The translations under genes were made by a program, and so were the position numbers. A stretch of DNA of 64,000 nt from an uncultured Opitutia bacterium (lineage in GTDB: Bacteria > Verrucomicrobiota > Verrucomicrobiia > Opitutales > Opitutaceae), in the NCBI GenBank assembly GCA_903840415.1, contig CAIMFY010000069.1:38189-102188 (forward strand), given 5' to 3'. Below the pieces are notes generated by a model. The model was not told the DNA's origin, made no database searches, and was given only the letters and a program-made list of their open reading frames with translations. Below, piece after piece: positions 7,593 to 16,415 of this stretch (positions within the stretch are counted from its first letter, which is position 1; each line of letters begins with the position of its first letter).

Positions 7593-9338
7593 ATGACCGC
7601 CGTGCCGATGCTGAATTTTCGCACCACCAACTCCCTCTGGAGCAGCGTGCTCGTCGAGACACTCGTGCGGCTCGGCGTCCGGCAGGCCGTGATTTCGCCG
7701 GGCTCGCGATCGACGCCGCTCACGCTCGCCTTCGCCCTCCATCCGTCGATCGAGGCGGTTCCGGTGCTCGACGAACGATCCGCGGCGTTTTTCGCATTGG
7801 GGCTGGCGAAACAGAAAATGCTGCCAGTGGTGTTGGTGTGCACGAGCGGCACGGCTGCGGCTAACTACTTTCCCGCGATCATCGAGGCCCGGGAATCGGG
7901 TGTGCCGTTGCTGGTGATCTCGGCGGACCGCCCGCCGGAAATGCGCGCATGCGCATCTGGCCAGACGATCGATCAGCAGAAAATATTTGGCGCCTACGTG
8001 GGGTTTTATCACGAACTCAGCGCGCCCGAGGCGAGCGAGGCGATGTTGCGCTATCTCCGACAAACGGTGGCGCACGCGGTCGAGCGCACGACGCGCCCGT
8101 TTTTCGGCCCCGTGCATCTCAACGCACCTTTTCGCGACCCGCTGGTCCCGATCGACGACGGTGGCGCGACGGCGCGCATCGCGCAGCCGATCGATTGGGA
8201 GCGATTCTTCGGCCATCTCCAGTTAGTTTCTCCCGCGATGTGGGGGACGGTATCCAGGGTTCCGCAGCTGGTTCCTGAATCGCACGGTGTTATCGTGGTC
8301 GGACCGGAGGTCGGCGCGATGTCCGCCGAATCTCTCGCCAAAAATGTCGGCCAGTTGGCGCGGCAACTCGGCTGGCCGGTCATCAGCGACGGGCTTTCGT
8401 CGCTGCGAAATTTCGCGGCGCACGTGCCACACTTGGTCACGACCGCCGACACGCTGCTGCGCAACCCAGGCATCGCGGAGCGACTCAAGCCCGAGTGCGT
8501 GATCGCCATCGGGAGCTGGCCGACGAGCAAAGTGATCCGCCAGTGGATCGAGTCGAGCCAGCCGCAGATTTTTTTGTGGTCAAATCACCCGGAGAATCGC
8601 GACGCACTTCACGGCCGGACCCAGCATTTCCAGAACATGGAAGCGTTGCTCCAACTCGCGCCGACGGCCAGCGGCCCCAGCGGCTACGAACGCCTGTGGG
8701 TGGCAGCGGAACAGAAAACGCGTGCGGCGCTGAATGCAAAACTCGCCGACATAGCCGAATTGTTTGAGGGCAAGTCCGCGTGGTTGCTGGCGCAGCATTT
8801 GCCGCCGCAGGCGCCAGTCTTCGTGGCAAATAGCATGCCGGTGCGCGACGTGGAGTATTTCTGGCCGCCGAACGATCGCGGCGCAGTAATGCGCGTGAAC
8901 CGCGGCGCGAACGGCATCGACGGCACACTCTCATCCGCGCTCGGCGCCGCGCATGGCGGTGCGCCCGCGGTCCTACTCACCGGCGATCTGGCGCTGCTGC
9001 ATGACACGAACGGATTTCTCCTGTGCCCAAAATTCCGCGGCTCACTGACGATCGTTTTAATCAACAATCGCGGCGGTGGGATTTTCGAGCATCTGCCGGT
9101 AGCGCAATTCGGCCAAGTGTTTGAGGAATTTTTTGCGACGCCGCAGGAGGCGGACTTTACCAAGTTGTGTGCGGCTTACAGCGTGGATCATACGCTCATC
9201 CTCGACTGGACTCAGTTTACCGCGTTGATTTCCACGCTGCCGACGAAGGGAATCCGCATGCTGGAAATTCGCACTGATCGGAAGCGCGACACACAGGTGC
9301 GGAAACAGTTGTTTGCCGCCGTGGCAGCCAGTTTGTGA
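7593..9338 (+). CDS. menD: SEPHCHC synthase MenD
   Basis: 581 residues. ThDP-dependent enzyme that joins isochorismate and 2-oxoglutarate in menaquinone synthesis. Recognisable parts: NSLWSSVLVETLVRLGVRQAVISPGSRSTPL at the N terminus (given here only as two halves: NSLWSSVLVETL and VISPGSRSTPL), the ThDP glutamate region LDERSAAFFALGLAK, and the C-terminal ThDP/metal segment GDLALLHDTNGF with INNRGGGIFEHLP. Length is typical. I chose ATG 7593, 11 bp after the upstream stop, because homology begins a few residues in. It converges with kup (16-bp gap). Confidence 0.95.
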   Translation: MTAVPMLNFRTTNSLWSSVLVETLVRLGVRQAVISPGSRSTPLTLAFALHPSIEAVPVLDERSAAFFALGLAKQKMLPVVLVCTSGTAAANYFPAIIEARESGVPLLVISADRPPEMRACASGQTIDQQKIFGAYVGFYHELSAPEASEAMLRYLRQTVAHAVERTTRPFFGPVHLNAPFRDPLVPIDDGGATARIAQPIDWERFFGHLQLVSPAMWGTVSRVPQLVPESHGVIVVGPEVGAMSAESLAKNVGQLARQLGWPVISDGLSSLRNFAAHVPHLVTTADTLLRNPGIAERLKPECVIAIGSWPTSKVIRQWIESSQPQIFLWSNHPENRDALHGRTQHFQNMEALLQLAPTASGPSGYERLWVAAEQKTRAALNAKLADIAELFEGKSAWLLAQHLPPQAPVFVANSMPVRDVEYFWPPNDRGAVMRVNRGANGIDGTLSSALGAAHGGAPAVLLTGDLALLHDTNGFLLCPKFRGSLTIVLINNRGGGIFEHLPVAQFGQVFEEFFATPQEADFTKLCAAYSVDHTLILDWTQFTALISTLPTKGIRMLEIRTDRKRDTQVRKQLFAAVAASL

Positions 9339-9354
9339 ATCGGACCGTGCCGAC

Positions 9355-11253
9355 CTATAGCTGCACCGGCAGTCCGATCTCGATGATCTGCGACGGCGTA
9401 ATTTGATAATAATCTTTCGCCGACCGCGCGTTGCGGCTGAGGAGCGCGTAGAGCGCCTTCTCCCATTCCCACATCGGCGCGCTGCCACCGTTGATGATCA
9501 TCTCGCGGTTGAAAAAATAGATCGCCGTCTGCGGGTTGACGGGCACGCCGCGTTGGTGGACCTCGTCCATCAGGGCGCTGACGTCGGGTGACTGCATGTA
9601 GCCGTAACGGCCGACCGCGCGCCAGATGCCTTCGCCGAGTTCGAATGTCATCAGTCGTTCCGATTCGTGCACCGTCGGCACTTCCTCCGTGAGGATACTG
9701 AGCATGACGACGACTTTGTGGAGGCAGCGGTTGGCTTTCACATGGTGCAGCAGCGCGATGGGCGTGCCCTTCGGCGAGCCGACCATGAATACCGCCGCGC
9801 CATTCACGCGGGTGATGTGCTTGCTGCGGGCGATGTCGGTGAGCTCCACTTCGGTGACCTGATTGCCGTAAACGCGGAGAAAAATTTCCTGCCGGCCGAG
9901 TTTCCACGTGTGCATGATGGCGAGCACTCCGGCGCCGATCGCCAGAGGGAACCAGCCGCCCTCGGCGATCTTGTGGGCGTTGGAGCCGAAGAACGCGAGG
10001 TCGACCGCGAGGAACGCCACGCAGATCGGCACCGCGAGCCAGCGGGCGTGGTGCCACGTTTTTTGCGTTACGAGATAATACGCGACGGTCGTGATGGCCA
10101 TCGTGCCGGTGACCGCGATGCCATAGGCGGCCGCGAGGCGATCGGTCGAGCCAAAGAGCGCGACGGTGAAGATGCTGCCGATCGCGAGCAACCAGTTGAC
10201 GAATGGCACGTAGATTTGCCCGGAGTGTTCGGCATTGGTGTGGTTGATTTTCAGCCGGGGGAAATAACCGAGCTGGATCGCCTGCCGGGTTAGCGAATAG
10301 GCGCCGGAGATGAGCGCTTGGCTGGCGATGACGGCGGCGGCGATCGAGAGGCCGGTGAGGAGCGCGCGCGGCAGGCCTTGGGGCGCCAGTGCAAAAAACG
10401 GATTCTCCGTCGAGCCGGGGTGCGCGAGAATGTAGGCGCCCTGGCCGAAGTAATTCAGCGCCAATCCGGGGAACGCGACGCCATACCACGCGAGGGCGAT
10501 GAACTTGCGGCCGAAGTGCCCCATATCCGCGTAGAGCGCCTCGGCCCCGGTGATCGCGAGCACGACGGCGCCGAGCAGCGCGGAGATTTCCACCGGGCGG
10601 TGTTTCAAAAGCGCGAAGCCCCAGCGCGGGTCGAGCGCACGGAGCACGGACAGGTTGCTGCTGATGTGCCAGACGCCAAGCACGGCGAGCGCCGCGAACC
10701 ACACGAGCATGACCGGCCCGAAAATGCCGCCGATGCGCTTCGTGCCCTTGTGTTGAAACCAAAATAAGCCCGCGAGAATCACGGCCGCGATCCACGCGAC
10801 GATTGCTGGCGTGAAACGCGGGCTGATCGCGGTGAAACCTTCGGCGGCGCCGAGCACCGAAATGGCCGGCGTGATGATGCCATCGCCGTAGAGCAGCGCG
10901 GCGCCGATGAGAATCATGATGACGGCGGCGCCGAGGCCATGTTTGCGGTGCGCGTCCTTGCCCGTCGAGAGCAGTGCCAGCAGCGCGAAGATGCCGCCTT
11001 CCCCTTGGTTATCCGCGCTCATGACATACCAGAGATATTTCACGCTGACCACGAGCATGAGCGACCAGAAGATGAGAGACAGGATGCCAAGCACGCCGGC
11101 GTCGAGGGTGACGCCCTCCGGGAGGTGGACGATGCACTCCTTCATCGTGTAGAGCGGACTCGTTCCGATGTCGCCAAAGACCACGCCGAGCGCGCCCAGG
11201 CACAGCCCGGCTTGGGCGCTGGTTTTCAGGGGAGTGGTCGAATGGCTGCTCAT
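9355..11253 (-). CDS. kup: Potassium uptake protein Kup (KUP/HAK/KT family)
   Basis: 632 residues. Proton-coupled K+ importer of the inner membrane. The N terminus carries the family signature [19 protein letters not shown], followed by about 12 hydrophobic helices over residues 20-430 and a cytoplasmic C-terminal domain of ~190 residues. Length is as expected (E. coli Kup is 622). It is transcribed alone on the minus strand, convergent with menD and divergent from menB; the 123-bp region 11254-11376 holds both promoters. Confidence 0.95.
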   Translation of the reverse strand: MSSHSTTPLKTSAQAGLCLGALGVVFGDIGTSPLYTMKECIVHLPEGVTLDAGVLGILSLIFWSLMLVVSVKYLWYVMSADNQGEGGIFALLALLSTGKDAHRKHGLGAAVIMILIGAALLYGDGIITPAISVLGAAEGFTAISPRFTPAIVAWIAAVILAGLFWFQHKGTKRIGGIFGPVMLVWFAALAVLGVWHISSNLSVLRALDPRWGFALLKHRPVEISALLGAVVLAITGAEALYADMGHFGRKFIALAWYGVAFPGLALNYFGQGAYILAHPGSTENPFFALAPQGLPRALLTGLSIAAAVIASQALISGAYSLTRQAIQLGYFPRLKINHTNAEHSGQIYVPFVNWLLAIGSIFTVALFGSTDRLAAAYGIAVTGTMAITTVAYYLVTQKTWHHARWLAVPICVAFLAVDLAFFGSNAHKIAEGGWFPLAIGAGVLAIMHTWKLGRQEIFLRVYGNQVTEVELTDIARSKHITRVNGAAVFMVGSPKGTPIALLHHVKANRCLHKVVVMLSILTEEVPTVHESERLMTFELGEGIWRAVGRYGYMQSPDVSALMDEVHQRGVPVNPQTAIYFFNREMIINGGSAPMWEWEKALYALLSRNARSAKDYYQITPSQIIEIGLPVQL

Positions 11254-11376
11254 CGAGGCGGGGGAGTGTCGGTCACGCTCGGCGGCGCTCCAAGCAGTTT
11301 CGCGCCCACCTTGAATTCAGCTTGCATCGAACCTCGCGCGGTGGACAAGCCCCGCAAATCTCCCCACGCTCGGTCC

Positions 11377-12210
11377 ATGATTCCCGCTTGGCAGACTGCG
11401 AAAACCTACTCCGACATCCTCTACCACAAGGCCAACGGCATCGCGAAGATCACGATCAACCGGCCGGCGAAGCGCAACGCGTTCCGTCCCGAGACCGTTG
11501 CGCAGATGTTCGATGCATTTTCCGACGCCCGTGAGGACCCGAAGGTGGGAGTGGTGCTCCTCACCGGCGCCGGCCCGCACACCGACGGGAAATACGCTTT
11601 CTGCGCCGGCGGCGACCAGAGTGTGCGCGGCCACGCCGGCTACATCGGCGACGACGGCGTGCCGCGGCTCAACGTCCTCGATCTTCAGAAACTCATCCGC
11701 TCGATGCCAAAGGTCGTGATCGCGCTTGTGGCTGGCTACGCGATCGGCGGCGGGCATGTGCTGCACGTCGTGTGCGATCTCAGCATCGCCGCGGACAATG
11801 CGATCTTTGGGCAGGTCGGGCCGAAGATGGGCAGCTTCGACGCCGGTTTCGGATCGAGTTACCTCGCTCGCGTCGTCGGTCAGAAAAAGGCGCGGGAGAT
11901 TTGGTTTCTCTGCCGCCAATACGATGCGAAGCAGGCGCTCGCGATGGGACTAGTCAACGCCGTGGTGCCGGTCGCCGCGCTCGAAACCGAGGGCGTGAAG
12001 TGGGCCGATGAAATCATGGAAATGAGTCCGCTCGCGATTCGGCTGCTTAAAAGCGGCTTCAACGCCGAACTCGATGGTCAGGCCGGCATCCAGGAACTCG
12101 CGGGCAACGCTACGCTGCTCTACTACATGAGCGAGGAGGCGAAGGAGTTTCACGGTGCGCAGCGCGAGAAGCGTCCGCCGGATGCGCGGAAATATCCTTG
12201 GCTGCCGTGA
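11377..12210 (+). CDS. menB: 1,4-Dihydroxy-2-naphthoyl-CoA synthase
   Basis: 277 residues. Crotonase-fold enzyme that cyclises o-succinylbenzoyl-CoA to DHNA-CoA in menaquinone synthesis. MenB signatures: [17 protein letters not shown], the oxyanion-hole region [27 protein letters not shown], and [18 protein letters not shown], ending in [14 protein letters not shown] chose ATG 11377, which matches the usual N terminus; an upstream frame overlapping kup is spurious. Together with menF and menD it shows the o-succinylbenzoate route; menC, menE, menA and menH are not in the window. Confidence 0.95.
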   Translation: MIPAWQTAKTYSDILYHKANGIAKITINRPAKRNAFRPETVAQMFDAFSDAREDPKVGVVLLTGAGPHTDGKYAFCAGGDQSVRGHAGYIGDDGVPRLNVLDLQKLIRSMPKVVIALVAGYAIGGGHVLHVVCDLSIAADNAIFGQVGPKMGSFDAGFGSSYLARVVGQKKAREIWFLCRQYDAKQALAMGLVNAVVPVAALETEGVKWADEIMEMSPLAIRLLKSGFNAELDGQAGIQELAGNATLLYYMSEEAKEFHGAQREKRPPDARKYPWLP

Positions 12211-12235
12211 TCGAGCTTGGTGCCCGGGACCGCGT

Positions 12236-12763
12236 TCAGTAGAGCAAGTGGTGGATCCGGGCAGCGGCCTCGACTGGGGTCAGGCTCGTCGTGTCGAGTC
12301 GCAGTTGGGTCCCTGGGATAACGGGCGAAGAAAAGACACCCGCGCTGCGCAACTCGCGATAAAGCGCGACGTCGACAAGTTTGCCTTCAGCATGGCGCGT
12401 TTCGGAGCCGAGGCGGCGTTCAATTTCAGCCTCACTCGCCGTCAGTTCGATCGGAATGACTTCGCCGCCGCCCGCGGCGACCTCGACGAAAAGATCGTCG
12501 ATGAAGCGCTGGGGCACGGAATTCTCAGGATTGAAAGTGAAAATGAGGCCGGGGAGGCGGTCAGCGTGCGCACGCCGGAACACGGTGAGCCAAATTTGTT
12601 CACGTAACCCGACAAAACCAGGTGTGCCGAAATCGTAGAGTGCAAGCACGAGATTGACCGTGAGGTGATTGTGGAAAAGCCGCCAACCGATGAGTGCAGC
12701 AAGTTCCCGAGCGATGGTGAGTTTGCCAGCGGCGGGAGGCCCATAGAGAAAAACAAGTTTCAT
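12236..12763 (-). CDS. Small P-loop NTPase or kinase
   Basis: 175 residues. Walker A FLYGPPAAGKLTIARELA at the N terminus, followed by WRLFHNHLTV, resembles small kinases of the AAA_33/shikimate-kinase-like group. A basic LID-like segment (ASEAEIERRLGSETRHAEGK) is in the expected place. The substrate is unknown. It starts 8 bp after the C1 protease stop on the same strand, so it is probably its operon partner. It converges with menB over a 25-bp gap. Confidence 0.75.
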   Translation of the reverse strand: MKLVFLYGPPAAGKLTIARELAALIGWRLFHNHLTVNLVLALYDFGTPGFVGLREQIWLTVFRRAHADRLPGLIFTFNPENSVPQRFIDDLFVEVAAGGGEVIPIELTASEAEIERRLGSETRHAEGKLVDVALYRELRSAGVFSSPVIPGTQLRLDTTSLTPVEAAARIHHLLY

Positions 12764-12771
12764 CGGGTGGG

Positions 12772-14103
12772 TCAGCGTGGACGGCGGGAGTCCGGAGTGG
12801 CAGGTTCCACCTCAAGCACGACGGTTTCCTCAAGATTCTTGGCGAGGTAACCGTAGGTGGCATGACCGAAGCCGCCGGCGCCCCATTGCATGCCCCACGA
12901 GTTCTTGAAAATGAAAACCATGTCCGCGAGGGCGCCGGTTTTGTTTTCGTAGCCGACGATGGTGACCGCGTGACCCGCCTCCGTGTCGGGCATCGGGAGT
13001 TGTTTGCCGAGGTAGCCGTTGCGCACAGCGTGCGGTGGTGGCCAACGGATACCAACGGCGACGGGCACACCTTCGTTGAGGGCGTGGATGAGATTGGCGA
13101 TGCGGGTCGGTCCGTCGCGACCAGGCAGTTCAAAGACCGATACCCGTCGGTGGCTCCGCGCTTCGTCGATCACATCTGCGGGCGGATCGGCGATGAAGTT
13201 TTTCAGACTAAACGTGTTGGGCAGCCGTGATTGCAAGGGGATGCCGTAGGCGCGGAGCGCGGTGATGACTTCCGACAACGAGAAGCCTTCGTCGGCGGTT
13301 TCATCGGGCTCGGCATTTTTGGTTTTGTCGTCCGCTTCGGCCTCGCCGCGGAGACGAGGCGCGCGTTTGAGCGTCTTGCAGGTGGCCCAGATGAGATACT
13401 CTTCCGAGAAACGCTCGGGCTGGCCGTTGATCTCGGCGTTTTGGAATTCGAGTGCGCTGACGATGGCGAACACCGAGCAACTCGGCCGCATGCCCTGATT
13501 CTTCACATTCAAACCGAGCTCAAGATATCGTGGTCGGAGATCCACGCCGGAGTGCAGCTCTGGCGGTTGGCCGATTTTTTGCATGAGCCGATCGATTTGG
13601 GTCGCGGCGGCGGAGGGTTTCATCGCCTCGGCTTTCGTGCGGGCTTGGGCTTCTCTTGCGCGCGTCTGCTCAGAGCGAATTTCAGCGTCTTTGAGAGCGG
13701 ATTCAGCGACGGCTTCGGCATTGGGATCGTAGCCAAACGCCACCTGCAACTCTGGCGACAAGTCCCGCAGGCGAATGGAAGCGAGACCAGCAGCATGGGA
13801 AATCATCAGCGTGCGGGCGTTGACCGATCGCACTTTCACCTGCTGGTAAATAACCGCGCCGACTTGAAGCGTATCGAACGTCGCGCCGACGCCGAGATGT
13901 GTTGGTGCGGGACTCTCGCCTCCGACGAGCGCAGGGTTGAGCAAAAGCGTTCCTCCGAGAGCTAAAATCACCAGCAGTAGAATCCTACGTGGCGAAGGCG
14001 GTCGCAAAATCTCTGAGGTGAAAACCACGAGAGCGAAGGGAAGCGGCTTTCGTAGCCGATTCAAGCGACGAACACACGATCGAGCGCCATGTTTCGGCCG
14101 CAT
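12772..14103 (-). CDS. Membrane-anchored C1 (papain-type) cysteine protease
   Basis: 443 residues. One hydrophobic helix at about 40-58. Residues ~75-130 form a module (VKVRSVNARTLMISHAAGLASIRLRD given here as ISHAAGLASIRLRD, then VAFGYDPNAEA) that I recognise from many planctomycete and verrucomicrobial envelope proteins. A charged coiled-coil-like linker (130-165) follows. The protease domain is at about 185-435: nucleophile Cys209 in QGMRPSCSVFA, His378 in AGHAVTIVGYENK, and Asn401 in FIFKNSWGMQWG. An acidic low-complexity insertion lies at 250-272. The start is uncertain: GTG codons downstream could serve, and the first ~35 residues are basic. The target is probably extracytoplasmic. Confidence 0.82.
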   Translation of the reverse strand: MRPKHGARSCVRRLNRLRKPLPFALVVFTSEILRPPSPRRILLLVILALGGTLLLNPALVGGESPAPTHLGVGATFDTLQVGAVIYQQVKVRSVNARTLMISHAAGLASIRLRDLSPELQVAFGYDPNAEAVAESALKDAEIRSEQTRAREAQARTKAEAMKPSAAATQIDRLMQKIGQPPELHSGVDLRPRYLELGLNVKNQGMRPSCSVFAIVSALEFQNAEINGQPERFSEEYLIWATCKTLKRAPRLRGEAEADDKTKNAEPDETADEGFSLSEVITALRAYGIPLQSRLPNTFSLKNFIADPPADVIDEARSHRRVSVFELPGRDGPTRIANLIHALNEGVPVAVGIRWPPPHAVRNGYLGKQLPMPDTEAGHAVTIVGYENKTGALADMVFIFKNSWGMQWGAGGFGHATYGYLAKNLEETVVLEVEPATPDSRRPR

Positions 14104-14113
14104 GAATCGGCGG

Positions 14114-14149
14114 AAAATAAAAAACGACCACCGGATTACAGTGGTCGTT
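14114..14149 (-). terminator. Rho-independent terminator of fba
   Basis: Stem 14123-14131/14141-14149 (9 bp, perfect) followed on the minus strand by a T-rich run (TTTTTTATTTT). It lies 22 bp after the aldolase stop. Confidence 0.9.
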
Positions 14150-14171
14150 GGGAAAGAGGACGAAATGATTC

Positions 14172-15122
14172 CTACTTGCCGAGGCTCTGCTTGAGGTCGG
14201 CGAGTTGACCGGAGCTGCCGAGGAGGACGTTGCGGCTGGCGATGAACTTCGCGTATTCCTCGATGAAAATTTTGCCCGGCGGGCGGAAATCGAACTCACC
14301 CGGCTTGTCGCGGAAGAATTCGCGGTGCACGCGCGTCCAGACGAGGCGGCCATCGGTGTCGATGTTGACCTTGGTCACACCGAGCTTGGCGGCGGGAAGA
14401 TATTCGTTCGGATCGACGCCCATCGAGCCGGCGATCTTGCCGCCGGCGGCGTTGATGCGATCGACTTCGTCCTTCGGCACGGAGGAGGATCCGTGCATGA
14501 CGAGCGGGAAACCGGGGAGGCGATCCTTGATTTTCTGGAGGACATCGAAGTGGAGGGATTGCTTACCCTTGAACTTGAAGGCGCCGTGCGAGGTGCCGAT
14601 GGCGCAGGCGAGGCAATCGGTGCCGGTCAACTCAACGAATTTTTTGGCCTCGTCCGGATCGGTGAGGCACGCGTTGCCGTCCTCGACCTTGATGTCTTCC
14701 TCGACGCCACCGAGCATGCCGAGCTCAGCCTCAACCGAGATGCCCTTGGCGTGCGCCCGGTCGACGACGCGCTTGGTGATCGCGACGTTCTTGTCGAACG
14801 GATCGTGCGACGCATCGATCATCACGGAGCTGTAAAACCCCGAGTCGATGCAGTCGTAGCACGTCTCTTCATCGCCGTGGTCGAGGTGAACCGCGAAAAT
14901 GGCTTCGGGGAAGATGCCATCGGCGGCGCGGATGACGGCCTCAAGCATGCGCTTGTCGGTATATTTGCGCGCTCCCTTTGAGATTTGGATGATGAACGGC
15001 GCCTGCGACGAGATGCAGCCCTTGAAGAGCCCCATCGCCTGCTCGGCGTTGTTGATGTTGTAGGCGCCGACGGCGTATTTTCCGTAGGCGTGTTTGAACA
15101 ACTGCGCGGTGGTGACAATCAT
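14172..15122 (-). CDS. fba: Class II fructose-bisphosphate aldolase
   Basis: 316 residues. Zinc-dependent aldolase of glycolysis and gluconeogenesis. Motifs: KYAVGAYNINNAEQ near the N terminus, catalytic/metal HLDHGDEE at 79-86, VEAELGMLGG, the phosphate-binding HGSSSVP, and KVNIDTDGRL. Length and motifs fit the longer class IIB branch. I chose ATG 15122: no GTG or TTG start lies in frame just before it, and the upstream frame encodes non-homologous sequence. A GGAGG motif on the coding strand is about 28 nt upstream, too far to be a normal ribosome-binding site. A clear terminator follows. Confidence 0.94.
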   Translation of the reverse strand: MIVTTAQLFKHAYGKYAVGAYNINNAEQAMGLFKGCISSQAPFIIQISKGARKYTDKRMLEAVIRAADGIFPEAIFAVHLDHGDEETCYDCIDSGFYSSVMIDASHDPFDKNVAITKRVVDRAHAKGISVEAELGMLGGVEEDIKVEDGNACLTDPDEAKKFVELTGTDCLACAIGTSHGAFKFKGKQSLHFDVLQKIKDRLPGFPLVMHGSSSVPKDEVDRINAAGGKIAGSMGVDPNEYLPAAKLGVTKVNIDTDGRLVWTRVHREFFRDKPGEFDFRPPGKIFIEEYAKFIASRNVLLGSSGQLADLKQSLGK

Positions 15123-15228
15123 GGGAGTTAAAGGAAGGATCGAGAGTTTCCTCCCGCGGCAAATACCGGGCAAGGGTTTTCTCTGTGCTAAAGTGGTGGA
15201 ATCCTGCGCATGCCTTGCCGCTGGCGCC

Positions 15229-16353
15229 TCAATCACCGCCCTTGCCGTTGCCGGGATTAGCCGGTGTGGGAGGGTTACCGATGTTCGGGATTTGGCCGAT
15301 GAGCGTGTCCCGCATCACCTGTTGCAGCTGCTGTTGGGTTTGCTGCTGCTGTTGGAGCGATTGCAGCGCGGCGACCTGCGAGGGCGCGAGCACGGTCTGG
15401 GCCTGTGCCACCGCCGCCGGCGTGATTGTGGCGGCACCACCACCGACCAATGCGGCACCACCGCCACCGGCTAGGCCACCGAGGGCGCCGGCAAACATCG
15501 CGCCGAGCGCACCACCGCCATCACCGGCGGCAGCAGTGACGACCACCTGACTCGCGCCGCCGCCTGCACTGCCGCTACTGCTTTGGACCACGATCGCGCC
15601 CGGGTTGGCGCGCGGTAGAGCGGGATTGGCCGCGAGCACTTGCACGAGCTGCTCTGCCTGCGCGGGAGTCAGCGGTGTGTCGGTGTAACTGAGGGTTTGC
15701 TGGAGCTGGTTCACGACGTTGCGCTGCGGCATCGTCTGATCGTAGGTCTGAAGCTGGTTGTATCCCGCATCGCCGAGGACGGCTTTGAGGCTGTTGTTGG
15801 TGTCGTTCTGGGCGTTGGCGACGAGCTGCTGAAATCCCTGCGGATCGGTGCGCGGGTTGACGCCCTGTTCGAGCGCGGAGCTCATCACGTCTTGCATCGT
15901 GCTGGCGCGTTCGAGCAGGAGAGCTTTGACCTTGGTAGACTGGTCGGAGCTGAGATTCCAAGAGCGAAAGAGTGCGGCGTATTGCGAGTCGATGTGGCCC
16001 TTTTGTGCGACACTCATCAACGCTTGCACCTCGGGTTTGGCGAGAGCGTTACGAACCGCGTTGATCATTTGCAGTGGGTTATTGCCGCCGCGTCCACGTC
16101 GTGGCCCATCCACCATCGGAAGATTGGCAGGGTCGTCGCCGGCACCTGAACGCGAGGCGGTGAGCCGGTCGTTGAGCCCCTTATTCTGCCGCTCTAGATC
16201 CCAGATCCGTTTCTGCATCGTGGCCCGTTCGTCCTTCTGCATCGCGGCGGCCCGCAACTCGACGAGTTCCTGATATTGCTGCCACACGAGGATCGCCCCG
16301 CCGACCGTGGTCACAGCGAGGAGCAGAATGACAAGAGTCTTCGGCGATTTCAC
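15229..16353 (-). CDS. Membrane-anchored coiled-coil protein with Gly/Ala- and Gln-rich tail
   Basis: 374 residues, GTG start. I do not recognise a named family. An N-terminal signal anchor (TLVILLLAVTTVGGAILVW) is followed by a coiled coil at about 25-68 (QELVELRAAAM, RIWDLERQNKGLNDRL). A helical middle domain spans about 90-240. It ends with a long Gly/Ala-rich stretch (about 265-315), a Gln-rich run (LQSLQQQQQTQQQLQQ) and a Pro/Gly/Asn-rich tail. It is most likely an extracytoplasmic structural or chaperone-like protein. It follows topB by 62 bp on the same strand. Confidence 0.65.
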   Translation of the reverse strand: MKSPKTLVILLLAVTTVGGAILVWQQYQELVELRAAAMQKDERATMQKRIWDLERQNKGLNDRLTASRSGAGDDPANLPMVDGPRRGRGGNNPLQMINAVRNALAKPEVQALMSVAQKGHIDSQYAALFRSWNLSSDQSTKVKALLLERASTMQDVMSSALEQGVNPRTDPQGFQQLVANAQNDTNNSLKAVLGDAGYNQLQTYDQTMPQRNVVNQLQQTLSYTDTPLTPAQAEQLVQVLAANPALPRANPGAIVVQSSSGSAGGGASQVVVTAAAGDGGGALGAMFAGALGGLAGGGGAALVGGGAATITPAAVAQAQTVLAPSQVAALQSLQQQQQTQQQLQQVMRDTLIGQIPNIGNPPTPANPGNGKGGD

Positions 16354-16415
16354 GGTGGGGTAGACGCAGAGATGGTGCGAAGGTTACCGGGGGCAGCACC
16401 GTCCGGTCCGCCGGC

